Positions 9,588 to 21,041 are shown, numbered from the stretch's first letter. The stretch is 34,301 nt of DNA from Apostichopus parvimensis (GCA_000934455.1 KN885150.1:14966-49266), one strand, 5' to 3'. Program-made: numbers and translations. The notes: generated from the letters alone by a model not told the origin.

Positions 9588-10453
9588 GTATGCGGCACCA
9601 TAATGAGACTTGTAACAAGAGGCATTACAGGGATTTTCAGTGGCCAAGCTCTCGTTAAATTTTCTCACATTTTCTACATCTAGGAATTTTCTCTGTGATA
9701 ATCTTGCTTTTTAGTGTCCATCACTCTATGCAGCAATTGTGAATGGTAGGGGTAATCTTAAAGTAATCATGACTTAATTATAGACCATCCCCTGTGTTCC
9801 AATGAAAGACTTCAGATGAGTTGTAAGCTCGGCAACTAACTTCAGATTTAAACAACAAAATGTGTGAAAAGAAACATGTTTGGATGGTGCCATCTCATGC
9901 TTTGGAACTACTGGAACAGGTAACTTACATATAAAGAGAAGAACAGCTTTTAGGAAACTTGTTATCCACCATAAGCCATGTGTATGGAACTGTCTGTAGT
10001 AAGTGGACCTGTAGTTGTTTCCCACCTGGATGCTCTGTAGGCCCATAAGTTTAAAGAGAAAAGAAATTTTTATTACACACATAGGTATTAGTTTCTTATC
10101 AGAAAATACAAAGTTGTGCATATTGGTGAACTATGCAAATATTACAGCATGTTGGCATGGCTGAGCTCACAATGGATGATTTTGAGCATCTCTTGTATTT
10201 AAGCCAATGTGTTCATAAGCACCATAAGATGACTGGAAATAAACCCATATTTGCACTTGTAATCCATTTGTGCTTAACTTTGCAACACACCGCCCCAGAT
10301 GAAGTTATCATGAACAATGTGCATCTTGTATAATGTTCTCCATAATTTCACCCACTTATTATTTGCTATTCTGTGTTCCCCAGTTTTCCATTCAGGACAT
10401 GCATTAGTCACTGAATCATGTTTATTATCTGTGTATTTTTTGTCCATTTTTAG

Positions 10454-10560
10454 GGCACTTGTACCACCCCAGAAGTGTTTAATGCTGAAACTGGTAAATG
10501 GAACAATGGTGGACACAGCATACATCAGCCTGTGGAGGAACATTACCTCAAAAAGTGCAG
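10454..10560 (+). CDS. exon of an unknown gene (block e)
   Basis: The acceptor is CCATTTTTAG (AG at 10452-10453) and the donor GTGCAG|GTACTT at 10561. The 107-base exon holds 35 codons plus AG in one open frame that looks strongly protein-like (TPEVFNAETGKWNNGG... ending EEHYLKKC). The next exon (11871) begins with G, giving AGG, and stays open, so the two exons fit in phase 2 across a 1310-bp intron. Charged and aromatic residues are well mixed and Cys recur. Family not recognised; it could belong to a host gene or to a large mobile element. Confidence 0.5.
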
Positions 10561-11870
10561 GTACTTGATGAATAATTGGATTCATAATAACCACATACTG
10601 TATAGTTAATGTTGTTCATAATGAGTGTGTCTAATACTTATGTAGAAGGTGAGTATGATCTCACATAGAATGGTATATCAAGGCAGTGTTCAGTAAAAAG
10701 GAGACTTCAACTGCAATAGCAATTATCACTTGATAATTTATTAGAAAATGACAATATGTCATTGTGATAAGGGAGTGGGGTGGGAATTGGGGACAGCATA
10801 ACAAAGCACATAAAATGGTATCACTGTTCCTGTGGCTATGTAAAGGTCTCTTGGAATTTCTTTATATTCTTGCAAGGAAAAAGTTAATAAGTAAAATGTT
10901 TTGTGCGATACATAGGCCCGGTTAAGAATGTAGATATGCATTGAGAGGGTTACAAGTAAATCACTAATTCCAGGTCGGGTTCCTCATAAAGGTATGCTGT
11001 ATTGGCCCCAAATATGCTAGATATTCAAATATGGTCACCTTTGGTCAAAATTCTTAAACTGTTTTTATTACAACCTTTGAGGAAATTTCCTAACTGGGAC
11101 ATTCAGTATATCTTGTGTGTTCCTTAACAATTTCTGAGAACAATTTGGAGAGTAAAGACCTCCAGGAAAGTACTTTTTGAAAACTTCTGGCAATTATAGC
11201 ATGCTATAATTTGGGGCCTATACCAACTACTGTACCTTTAAAGCCAAAAGTTTGACTGATCTCTGTGCCAAAATACCCCCAAAAGTATGGACAAGTATTG
11301 TTATGCTAGAGTAGCTGACACTGGGAACTACCACCTGTCAGTCAGCACTTTGTAGTACTTTAGGGTGGAGGTTGAGGGGGTGGGGGTATCTGACTAAAAC
11401 TGAGAGGTGTTGCCAATTAGAATCATAAACACAGTATGTCTTCTGGGAAACAATATTCTTGATAGGGTTAGAAGCAAATCACAAAATCAAAGAAGAAATG
11501 GAAAAATAGAGACTTAACTTTAAACATGAAGGTAACCTATGGGTTTTCTCTCCTGACCAATGCAGTAAGTACAAGGCACCTCTCAGTATGTGAAATGATT
11601 GTGTTTATGTCATGGTTTTAATTTTTTCTTTTGTAATTGACAACAAGCCATCCATCATAGCATATGAGTAAGAGCATAAACTTCTAGAAATAATTAAAAT
11701 CCATTGAATTCAATACTTCATACTCATGGTTTCATGGGCAATGACTTTGTGTAATACCCTGTAATACCCAGGACACCTTGAAGCAGGAGTCACGACAAAG
11801 CAAAAACATGAGAAAGGATCTCAGAGCATGTGAATGTTCATATGGCTACCCTGTTTTGATTTAATTTCAG

Positions 11871-11997
11871 GAATATCCAGACCCGTATGGCTGTTCATGA
11901 TGAAAATCCTGAATACCCACAGGATAACCAAACTGGTTGTTTCAGTCGAATGGACCTAATACCCAATATTCCAGACAGCAACATTTGTGCCTGCGGG
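11871..11997 (+). CDS. exon of an unknown gene (block f)
   Basis: The acceptor is TTTTGATTTAATTTCAG (AG at 11869-11870) and the donor TGCGGG|GTAAGC (GT at 11998). The first base completes the split codon of the exon at 10454-10560. It then reads NIQTRMAVHDENPEYPQD... to ...NICACG and ends on a codon boundary (phase 0). The closing CACG suggests a metal-binding or Cys-rich stretch continuing in the next exon. That exon is not visible; the assembly gap begins only 37 bases beyond the donor. Confidence 0.5.
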
Positions 11998-12019
11998 GTA
12001 AGCCATCGGAAGGAAGCAG

Positions 12020-12091
12020 GGGGGGGGGGGGGGGNNNNNNNNNNNNNNNNNNNNNNNNNNNNNNNNNNNNNNNNNNNNNNNNNNGGGGGGG
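12020..12091. other. assembly gap (50 N) inside a poly-G tract
   Basis: N runs from 12035 to 12084 and is flanked by G on both sides (about 12019-12034 and 12085-12091). The round number suggests a gap of unknown true length. It probably reflects failure to read through G-rich repeat sequence. Confidence 0.95.
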
Positions 12092-13775
12092 GAATGCCCT
12101 TATTGTATATTGATATCACCCACAGTGGTTTCATGGGTATTGTACATTCTATAATTAACCTATCAATTTCATGAAACAAATTCTGCTGAAAGAAAAGACC
12201 AAGGTGAAAAGACTTTTGCAATTTCTAGCATCAAAAGTCAAATAGATTTGGTGAAATCCAGGTCATTTGCAATAGTGTGATGACTGGTTTATTTATTGTG
12301 TTGGCATAATAAGCAACTGGTAGCCGGGTCGATCCATGCCAAATCAACAGATTTTTGGGTCGATACCACGTCGACCCTCTCAGAATCGCCTGAAATTGAT
12401 ATGGTGTCTTGCCACATGTCTCAAAGGATGAAATTAGGCAAAAAAAACTTTTTTGGTTGCTAGGGTACGGCCACGCCTAGCAACCAAATCCAGATTGCAT
12501 TTTAAGAGCCCTAAATTTGTGTCAAGTTTGGAGGCATCTTTTGCATAAATGTAAGGTATTTTATGTCTGATATTGCAGATAATGTGGAAGACATGTGACC
12601 AGTCTTCACATTTAGCTAATTTTGAGGAAAAGTTACGATCTCAATTTTTCTTAACAAGTAATTAAAATGGCAAAAAGAAGATAGGGGCCTTTTCTGGCCC
12701 TACTTTGAGTGTGCTCCATATTCACAAACAAAGGCATGTTTGAGATTTAATTTGCATAGGATCCTTGTCCAGTGGTAGTTGTACAGGAAAAGTTCCCAAA
12801 AAAATTCAAGCGGGTCGTACGTTTTATGAACAGCGCCCTCAAACTTAAGAAATCTCACTTCTGGCCCTAATTGGGGGTCCAATTTGGGTCTGTGGGTAAA
12901 TTTCAATTTTTCTTTAAATACCATTTTTCAAGAGTGTATGGACCTTATTTTTTCAAACGTAAGTCAAAAAGTTGTTAAGTTTATGGTATCTACTCAAATT
13001 TACGAATCGAAAATTGTGAAAATCACGTAGTTCATATGTATGAAAACGCTTGCACAAGCCGATTTGAGTAATTCAAAAGACAATAACTACTTAGCCTTAG
13101 CATACAGGTGCTTAAAAATTAAGAGGGTGGTCCACTAGCATAAGGACTACCAATAAACTGCATTTTCAGGGTCATAATGCCCAAAAATGCCTGTGAACAG
13201 CGCCCTCAAACATCACATTTTACCAATATTTTGGGCTATTTTGGGCATTTCAAGGTCAAATTTGGTCACAATTAAAAGGATTATTTTTGGTTTTCAATAC
13301 AAAAATAGTAAGACATGTATAGTTATGATGCAAAGAATGAGCTAAAACATCTTTTTTATAAGTTATTAATGCTCTGATTAGCAGCTTAAAGTGGCGTATA
13401 TGAGAGTTACATCAGCTCTACAGAAACATGCTTGCGAGGGCAAACAGTGGTAACATTGTATCTTCATTCAAGGAGAACATGTTAAACAACATTAGAAACT
13501 ATTGAAATGTATTTTTTTTAAATGTTCTGTATAATACTCTTTCACTGCCTTCCTCCCCCCCCCCAACACACCCTCCCCATAGTACACTATGCAGATTTGT
13601 ATATGCATGTGACTGACTTTTACTGCAAAGAGACTGCATAAACACATGCATTCAAGGTATACTGAAAATTTGGTATAGTAATCTTCTGCTTCAAATTGTC
13701 TGTATTCGTGTAACCCGTGTTTACGGTAGCCTTTAAAGGACATGATCGGAATTATTACATTCATATGATTCTAAG
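12092..13775. other. unassigned intergenic DNA with a hairpin and an 18-bp direct repeat
   Basis: No convincing exon. A perfect 13-bp inverted repeat TTTGGTTGCTAGG (12452-12464) and its complement (12476-12488) enclose an 11-base loop. TGAACAGCGCCCTCAAAC occurs twice, at 12827-12844 and 13194-13211. A C tract lies at about 13553-13563. This may be an old mobile element, but no termini were found. Confidence 0.45.
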
Positions 13776-14870
13776 ATGTGTCAATTTTTTTTTATATTTT
13801 TGTCTTGGTTTTTGCTATCGTGTATCGATTGTCATCGGCAATATATGAAATGTTCTGGTTTATTTCTTACGTCACTTATCGGCTTAATGAATATTCATCA
13901 TACAGCATATCTAGGTGTTTGTATTGATGATAAACTGAGTTTCACTGGCAGGCGCGTAGCCAAGGGGGGGGGGGGGGGGGGGAAGGGGCAGCCGCCCCCC
14001 CCCTTGAGCATATATAAAAAAAAATTTTTTAATGTTTTTATGATATCGCTAGTAATTTCAAAAGAGAAAATGCTAAGATGCACCTTACAAGGCCTGCGAA
14101 GTGCGATTTCCAGCGATCTGGGAGGCATTTTCGGCCAATATTTTCTTGTACGCTTCGCGCCAATCATGGTGGCGCTACGCTTAGATAGTTTGCCTACATT
14201 TTCGCCCCTCCCTTGGCAAATTCCTGGCAATGCGCCTGCCATATAAGCAGAATACTGAAACGGGTGTCCTTCATAGTCTCAACTCTATCGTATGTATAGT
14301 TCCATATTTTCATGTTGATGTAAGGAAAAGAGTTTTTACTGCCAATATCTTTGCCACACCTAAGGTATGCTGTTTCTGCTTGGTATCACTTTTTACTAAA
14401 AGAAGATAATAAGAGAATTATTACTTTTTTAGTTCTAGAATTTTGAAGATAGATTTTAACTTTCTTATGATTACTGTAAACAATGCTGCTAAAAATGACT
14501 TCATTAGAAGTTTAAATTGCATACAGAGAAATGACAGACATTCTTTGCATACCGAACTTACCTCTCTACTTCGAGAAACTAATATAACTTGAGAAACAAA
14601 GCAATAACACCAAAATTCAGAATTAGTATGTATAGAAATAGTTTTATTTATCGTGCTGCTATTTATTTACAAAATGGTAATCTGGATAATTTATTGTAGA
14701 CAGCTGCATTTTTTTTTTTTTGCACTAACATTTTAAAATAATATTTTCTTATTACGTTCTCACTTTTGATGTCCTGTTTATAAATATTTATATTTATACT
14801 GGAAATAAATAAATGTAAACAATGAAATGCCCCATGATTACAAATAATAAAATTCTAACTACGATCTGGT
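13776..14870 (+). pseudogene. LINE 3' fragment (reverse-transcriptase C-terminus), interrupted
   Basis: HHTAYLGVCIDDKLSF (about 13896-13943) is the conserved YLGV.IDD.LSF stretch that follows the palm of LINE reverse transcriptases. It stops at an inserted inverted-repeat element (13947-14240). Right after it the sequence reads ISRILKRVSFIVSTLSYV, as expected downstream of a TGHI-type continuation. Further on, TPKFRISMYRNSFIYRAAIY with LQNGNLDNLL ends in TAG at about 14697, like a LINE ORF2 C-terminus. A T tract and an AT-rich 3' tail follow to about 14870. Frame changes and stops show it is dead. Clade not assigned. Confidence 0.6.
13947..14240. mobile_element. small inverted-repeat (MITE-like) element inside the LINE
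   Basis: GGCAGGCGCGTAGCC (13947-13961) and GGCAATGCGCCTGCC (14226-14240) are imperfect inverted repeats. A G tract lies just inside the left end (about 13964-13981), with a C tract at about 13995-14003. The flanking DNA joins into a continuous reverse-transcriptase frame, so this is an insertion of about 294 bp. No clear target duplication was found, so the superfamily is uncertain, although the GCGTAGCCAAGGGG end resembles the hAT element at 5700. Confidence 0.6.
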
Positions 14871-15323
14871 TGATATCTTTATATCTTTATAACGTTAAGT
14901 GAAATAGCGCCGCCATATTTCTGTTCTCAGCTTGTTATCAGTGCAGTTTACGTAGGCTTCACGTGTGTTTATGTTGTTATCATATGAGGTTTACCCGTCA
15001 ATAAAATATGATGTTAATGTATATTTTTGCGTCGTTGTTATAATATTTTACGTATCTGCTGTATATACAGTCATGTTGTTGTTGCACATAAGTATAACAT
15101 CATTACATCCCAATCACGTCGTCGTCATTTGAATTTATATAGTCATCAATGTATTAAACATTGTGATTTTTTGATTTTTCCCTTTTTGCGTTCCATACTT
15201 TCAGAGATCGTTCACTCAGAGATGCCGTCGTCTCAGAGATTGTCCATTTGAGTGACAGCTAAACTTGTATATTTTATCGTGGGCGGGGCGTGAACTTTTC
15301 AATCACAGAGTCGAGTTGCGGCG
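14871..15323. other. unassigned intergenic DNA
   Basis: AT-rich at the left, with no gene, RNA or clear repeat seen. CAGAGAT recurs three times at about 15204-15240. Confidence 0.35.
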
Positions 15324-16073
15324 AGCGCTCGCACGTATGGCAAGCCGTTTTAACATTTACCTCGCAATTAGACTTAAGTCAGCGCTCGCACGTATGGCAA
15401 GCCGTTTTAACATTTACCTCGCAATTAGACTTAAGTCGAATACATTTCACTTAAGTGGAATTCAATTTCACTCAAGCAGAATACTATTTAACTTAAGTGG
15501 AATTCTATTTCACTTAAGTGGAATACCATTCCACTTAAGCTTAATTGTATTTTACTTAAGCTGAATTCATCAACTAGTCACTGCATTTTACTTAAGCTAA
15601 ATTCTATTTCACTTAAGTGGAATTGCATTCCACTTAAGTGGAATACAATTCCACTTAAGTGGAAATGCATTCCACTTAAGTGGAATTGTATTTCACTTAA
15701 GTGGAAATGCATTTCACTTAAGTGGAATTGTATTCCACTTAAGTGAAATAGATGGGCTATTTAGCTTAAGTGAAATGTTATTCCACTTAAGTGGAAATGC
15801 ATTCCACTTAAATGGAATGCATTCCCACTTAAGTGAAATACAATTCCACTTAAGTGGAATGCATTTCCACTTAAGTGAAATAGAAATGTCCATTTCCACT
15901 TAAGTGGAATTGTATTCCACTTAAGTGAAATTGAATTCCACTTAAGTGGAATACATTTTACTTAAGCGGAATAACATTTCACTTAAGTAGAATGTATTCC
16001 ACTTAAGTGAAATGTATTCGACTTAAGTCGAATTGCGAGGTAAATGTTAAAACGGCTTGCCATACGCACGCGA
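15324..16073. mobile_element. foldback element built of CTTAAG palindromes
   Basis: The outer inverted repeat GTATGGCAAGCCGTTTTAAC plus ATTTACCTCGCAATT faces its complement at about 16029-16073. On the left it is present twice in direct order as a 57-bp unit (15324-15380 and 15381-15437). Between the arms (15429-16028) lie about 26 CTTAAG sites plus two degenerate ones. Most are in the 12-bp palindrome CACTTAAGTG with flanking GGAAT/ATTCC, spaced mostly 21-22 bp. The whole block can fold on itself. No coding sequence and no single-copy core. It lies 1.5 kb upstream of sulfotransferase gene 2. Confidence 0.8.
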
Positions 16074-16603
16074 CCCTCTTACTCGTTCATTGAATTTTCA
16101 ATTACAAATTTAAGTAGATGAACACGATGATAAACAACTTGAGGAATTTATGAAATCGGTTTCAGCAACAAAAGAATGGCAGATATGCTTGATTGCAGTA
16201 AATCAACTGTTAAAAGGAGGCGTGCTTATTAGGGCCTCTGGGAAAAAAAATATGGATCTTTCGCAATACAAGACAAGTAATTATAGTATTAGTAGGCTAA
16301 TTGCCTAACGTTACACGCGTAAGGAAAGTGTGTGTGGCTTAAAGAGTTGAGTAAAGTATAACTAACGTTAGTATGATGAGTGTATGAGTGTATGATTACG
16401 GTGCTGGTATTCCACAGCGTGCGGCCGATCCCTCATACTAGACTTGACCCACTTACTAGGTTGTTTTGACCCATTTCATTCAGTATCGGTTCTCACTCAA
16501 TCTTTAAGAGTGTGTTCATGTTGAGCCGACGTACAATTATGCCCATTAGTGTCAACCCAAAAGAATTTTTAATATTTAATTTGTGATTACGAGTTGTAGT
16601 TTT
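16074..16603. other. unassigned intergenic DNA
   Basis: No gene or structured repeat recognised; GTATGAGTG is repeated locally near 16375-16395. Confidence 0.35.
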
Positions 16604-17074
16604 TTTGTTAGTACGAACTATTATATTGCTGTAATGAAAGACTTGTTCGATATAATAGCATACGACTTGGTAAAAATGAGTTATTACTTCATAATGATGA
16701 CTTATTAATTTGTTACAATTAATGTCTTATTAATAAGTACCACACATGGAGAATTGTAACATGCAATTATATAAAAACAAAAAATTCATCATAACGAAGT
16801 GTAATTTCTTAAAATTGTTATTGATTTGTCTTATTAATAAGTACCACACATGAAGAATTTGTAACATGCAATTATATAAAAAAAAAATCATCATAACGAA
16901 GTGTAATTTCTTTAAATGGTTCTTGATTTGTCTTATTAATAAGTACCACACGTGAAGAATTTGTAACATGCAATTATATAACAAAAAATATTTCATCATA
17001 ACGAATTGTAATTTCTTAAAATGGTTCTTGATTTGTTAATACAAGTTATTTGTTTGAATGATATACATTTATAA
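16604..17074. repeat. dispersed repeat, copy 1, with an internal triplicated unit of about 104 bp
   Basis: It shares its start (TTTGTTA...GAACTATTAT, GCTGTAATGAAA), middle and end (GTTAATACAA...ACATTTATAA) with 28464-28733. Inside, a unit beginning TCTTATTAATAAGTACCACA occurs three times (from 16725, 16829 and 16931), each about 102-105 bp; copy 2 has it once. Each unit opens with the 12-bp palindrome CTTATTAATAAG. No termini typical of a known transposon class were found. Confidence 0.8.
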
Positions 17075-17562
17075 TGAAACGTCACTTGGGTAACTCTGAA
17101 TTGACTAATTATATAATAAGAGATCATTAAGTGTTTACAGTTTTTATAATGCTGAGCGGCGTCTACTTAGAATTCGTCCTCCCTTTACAATGGTTATTTA
17201 CGTATTCATTAAGTGGGCGCGGCCTATTTACCGTACACGGCTGTACTCTCCTCCCAGTAACGTACACCGCGCTGTTGCAGTAGTTGCAGAAAATTGTTCA
17301 ATTGCCCAGTTAATGCAAATGAGCAATCCAACATTTATTCTGATTTTTTATAAGATATTATCTTGTTATCTAAACAATTTACTGAAAAAATGTCAACTTA
17401 TGGGGCAAAGTTGTTCTTATGTTGATGGTTCTTTTAAGCTTCCGTTGAAAATAGTCAGTGAAATACAGCGGTTGCGAAATTTGCGCGTTTGGTGCGAGAA
17501 CGCTGGTAAAACTCGTTACAGTTAGTACTTAACAATATGATAGATATAAAGCAGTAAAAGAC
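17075..17562 (+). promoter_or_regulatory. upstream and 5' UTR region of sulfotransferase gene 2
   Basis: The 488 bases before the start codon hold no clear TATA box. A CTCGTTACAG acceptor-like site at about 17511-17520 could end a 5' UTR intron. A 111-codon frame at 17190-17525 has no start-context or composition support and is probably chance. Confidence 0.3.
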
Positions 17563-17702
17563 ATGGCACTTGGAAAATACGTTCGATGCTCCCTGGTTAT
17601 GTTCTTCATCTTATGCTTAATTTGGCTGACCAAATTTATGTTTCTTTCTTGCCGACTAAATGCTAGAATTCAACCTACGAATTCATTAGGTCAAACTTAC
17701 AG
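17563..17702 (+). CDS. Golgi-type carbohydrate sulfotransferase, gene 2, exon 1 (membrane anchor)
   Basis: The ATG at 17563 has a G at -3 and G at +4. It opens 46 codons plus two bases. After a short basic N-terminus (MALGKYVR) comes a hydrophobic anchor SLVMFFILCLIWLTKFMFL (about residues 10-28), then a short stem. The exon ends TTAC AG before the consensus donor GTAAGT (17703-17708). AG plus the A opening exon 2 at 24414 gives AGA, and the frame continues into the catalytic exon. Joined protein 382 aa. Phase and position of the intron match gene 1 exactly in kind (phase 2, just after the anchor/stem). The match depends on one base of agreement plus good splice signals; cDNA would settle it. 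Confidence 0.75.
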
Positions 17703-18236
17703 GTAAGTTTTAATTTTTTTTTTGACAACCGCACAAGCTGTAACATGTGAATATATTCTCGTCCTGGCTGTTGTAGTCTTTCTGGCAGAAGCCTGCTTTC
17801 AGGAGTGCATGCGTGGCTTTAGGCAGAAAAAAGGTCCTGATTTGAGGCGAGGCTGCCGCCTTGGGGGTTACATAATAACTAGTGATTAAATAAGAACGAT
17901 TTGCCGGACTTACAAAGAACAGACCTATTTCAGGTTTGGCCCGGGGTACCTTATTGATAACTTACAGATCGTCAGCTACAAGTCGTCTCTCGGCATGGAT
18001 TGTTGCCATGCAGAAGTAAAAGGGTTAAAAACATAATAATATATTTAAACATGAACAGTAACAGTTCAAGAACATTATTAAAAAAAAAACATGTTAATGT
18101 CAGTAAAAGCACTATGTGATATTCTGTTTTTTTTTTGTAAAAGTTGTTCAACTGTAGATATGTTCGGCCTATCTCTGTAATGCTTAATTGACGAAAAGTT
18201 GAGGCAAAACACAGAGTGAGTGTAACGTTATACTCT

Positions 18237-20321
18237 CATGATATAAGCATGATGATATAAGCATAATGATAAAAGCATGATGGTATAAGCATGGTGATAA
18301 AAGCATGGTGATATAAGCATGGTGATATAAGCATGATCATATTAGCTTGATGATATACGCATGATGATATAATCATGATGATATAAGCATGATGATTTAA
18401 GCATGGTGATATAAGCATGATGATATAAGCATGATGATATAAGCATGATGATGTAAGCATGATGATATACGGTAAGCATGATGATATAAGCATGATGATA
18501 TAAGCATGATGATATAAGCATGGTGATATAATCATAATGATATAAATCATGATGATATAAGCATGGTGATAAAAGCATGGTGATATAAGCATGATGATAT
18601 AAGCATGATGATATAAGCATGATGGTATAAGCTTGGTGATATAAGCATGGTGATATAAGTATGGTGATATAAGCATGATCATATGAGCTTGATGATATAC
18701 GCATAATGATATAAGCATGATGATATAATCATAATGATATAAATCATGATGATATAAGCATGGTGATAAAAGCATGGTGATATAAGCATGATGATATAAG
18801 CATGATCATATTAGCTTGATGATATACACTGATGATATACTCATGATGATATAAGCATGATGATATAAATCATGATGATATAAGCATGATGATATAAGCA
18901 TGGTGATATAAGCATGATGATATAAGCATGATGATATAAACATAATGATATAATCATGATGATATAAGCCTGATGATATAAGCATGATGATATAAGCATG
19001 ATATACGCATGATGATATAAACATGGTGATAAAAGCATGGTGATATAAGCATGATGATATAAGCATGGTGATGTAAGCATGATCATATAAGCTTGATGAT
19101 ATACGCATGATGATATAATCATGATGATATAAGCATGATGATATAAGCATGATGATATAAGCATGATGATGTAAGCATGATGATATAAGCATGATGATAT
19201 AAGCATGATGATATAAGCATGATGATATAAACATGATATACGCATGATGATATAAACATGGTGATAAAAGCATGGTGATAAAAGCATGGTGATATAAGCA
19301 TGGTGATGTAAGCATGATCATATTAGCTTGATGATATACGCATGATGATATAATCATGATGATATAAGCATGATGATTTAAGCATGGTGATATAAGCATG
19401 ATGATATAAGCATGATGATATAAGCATGATGATGTAAGCATGATGATATACGGTAAGCATGATGATATAAGCATGATGATATAAGCATGGTGATATAAGC
19501 ATGATGATAAAATCATGATGATATAAATCATGATGATATAAGCCTGATGATAAAAGCATGATGATATAAGCATGATGAAATAGGCATGGTGATATAAGCA
19601 TGATATACGCATGATGATATAAACATGATGATATAAGCATGATGATATAAGCATGGTGAAATAAGTATGATGATATAGGCATGATGATATACGCTTGATG
19701 ATATAAGCATGATGATATACGCATGATGATATAAGCATGATGAAATAAGCATGATGATATACGCATGATGATATAAGCATGATGATATAACCATGATGAT
19801 ATAAGCATGATGATATAAGCATGATGATATAAGCATGATGATATAACCATGATGATTTAAGCATGATGATATAAGCATGATGATATAAGCATGATGATAT
19901 AAGCATAATGATATAATCATGATGATATAAGCATGATGATATAAGCATGATGATATAAGCATTATGATAAAAGCATGATGATATAAGCATGATGATATAA
20001 GCATGGTGATATAAGCATGATGATATTCGCATGATGATATAAGCATGGTGATGTAAGCATGATGATGTTCGCATGATGATATAAGCATGGTGATAAAAGC
20101 CTGATGATATAAGCATGATCATATAAGCATGATCATATAAGCATTATGATAAAAGCATGATGATATAAACATGATATACACATGGTGATATAAACATGAT
20201 GATATAAACATGATGATATAAGCATGGTGATATAAGCATGGTGATATAAGCATGGTGATATAAGCATGATGATATAAGCATGATGATATAAGCATGATGA
20301 TATAAGCATAATGATAAAAGA
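18237..20321. repeat. 14-bp minisatellite, about 150 copies
   Basis: The unit is GCATGATGATATAA with variants (GCATGGTGATATAA, GCTTGATGATATAC, GCATGATCATATTA and others) over about 2.08 kb. Because 14 is not a multiple of 3 and the complement has no stop words, all three minus-strand frames stay open for long stretches (one of 438 codons). This is an artefact. Variant order is itself repeated: the series from 18331 (GATCATATTAGC, GCTTGATGATATAC ... GGTAAGCATG) recurs from 19312, an offset of 981 bp. Confidence 0.95.
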
Positions 20322-20469
20322 ATGTTACCAGTTTTTTTTGTATTCCATACGTTATATAACCTTGCATGGAAGTTTGTATTAAATCAATTACACTTTTTTC
20401 TTTGTTGTTGCTTGATATAAGGCGGCATTGAAATGTATATACCCATATAGGTGAACACTGCGTTCAAAG

Positions 20470-21041
20470 TGTACAATTAGTGTACATTCCGTACAATAGT
20501 ACAATAGTGTGGTACAATAGTGTGGTACAATAGTGTAGTAGTAGTATTGTAGTAGTAGTAGTGTAGTACAATAGTGTACAATAGTGTAGTACAATATTAC
20601 AATAGTGTTCAATTATTGTACATTCCGTACAATAGTACAATAGTGTAGTACAATAGTGTAGTAGTAGTAGTAGTGCAGTACAATAGCGTAGTAGTGTAGT
20701 AGTAGTAGTGTTGTACAATAGTGTAGCACAATATTACAATAGTGTACAATTAGTGTACATTCCGTACGATAGTACAATAGTGTAGTACAATAGTGTAGTC
20801 GTGCACAGTAGTATTGTAGTAGTAGTAGTATGGTAGTACAATATTACAATAGTGTACAATTAGTGTACATTCCGTACAATAGCCTACAATAGTGTAGTAC
20901 AATAGTGTACGTAGTAATAGTGAAGTACAATAGTAGTAGTGTAGTAGTAGAAGTGTAGTACGTTAGTGTACAATAGTGTAGTACAAAGTGCAATAGTGTA
21001 CAATGGTGTACAATTCCGTACAATAGTGTACATTCCGTACA
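20470..21041. repeat. GTACAATAGT-rich tandem array, period about 136 bp
   Basis: GTACAATAGT and GTAGTA words fill the block. TGTACATTCC recurs at 20481, 20618, 20754, 20864 and 21028 (steps 137, 136, 110 and 164), showing a higher-order unit of about 136 bp made of short slippage words. It lies in the gene 2 intron, about 150 bp after the 14-bp array. Confidence 0.85.

Noticed and set aside
10133-10333. 66-codon frame as an exon of the unknown gene
   Set aside because: It follows an in-frame stop directly upstream, lacks a good donor, and its frame differs from the phase expected after the preceding block.
11887-12221. Frames running across the N gap
   Set aside because: The gap has unknown length, so continuity is meaningless; only the spliced block 11871-11997 was kept.
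13776-14246. 156-codon frame treated as one gene
   Set aside because: It joins a LINE reverse-transcriptase end to an inserted inverted-repeat element by chance; the two parts are annotated separately.
15265-15899. Frames with repeating LSGI.FH or SLKWN words
   Set aside because: Translations of the CTTAAG palindrome array.
17190-17525. 111-codon frame upstream of gene 2
   Set aside because: No homology-like motif, and it ends just before the real start region; probably 5' flank.
18236-20122. Long minus-strand open frames (up to 438 codons) of Tyr/His/Ile/Met/Ser repeats
   Set aside because: They arise from the 14-bp minisatellite, whose complement has no stop words in any frame. There is no unique sequence, no start context and no splice signal.
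18237-20321. CRISPR-like array
   Set aside because: Units are contiguous 14-mers with no spacers, and the window is eukaryotic.
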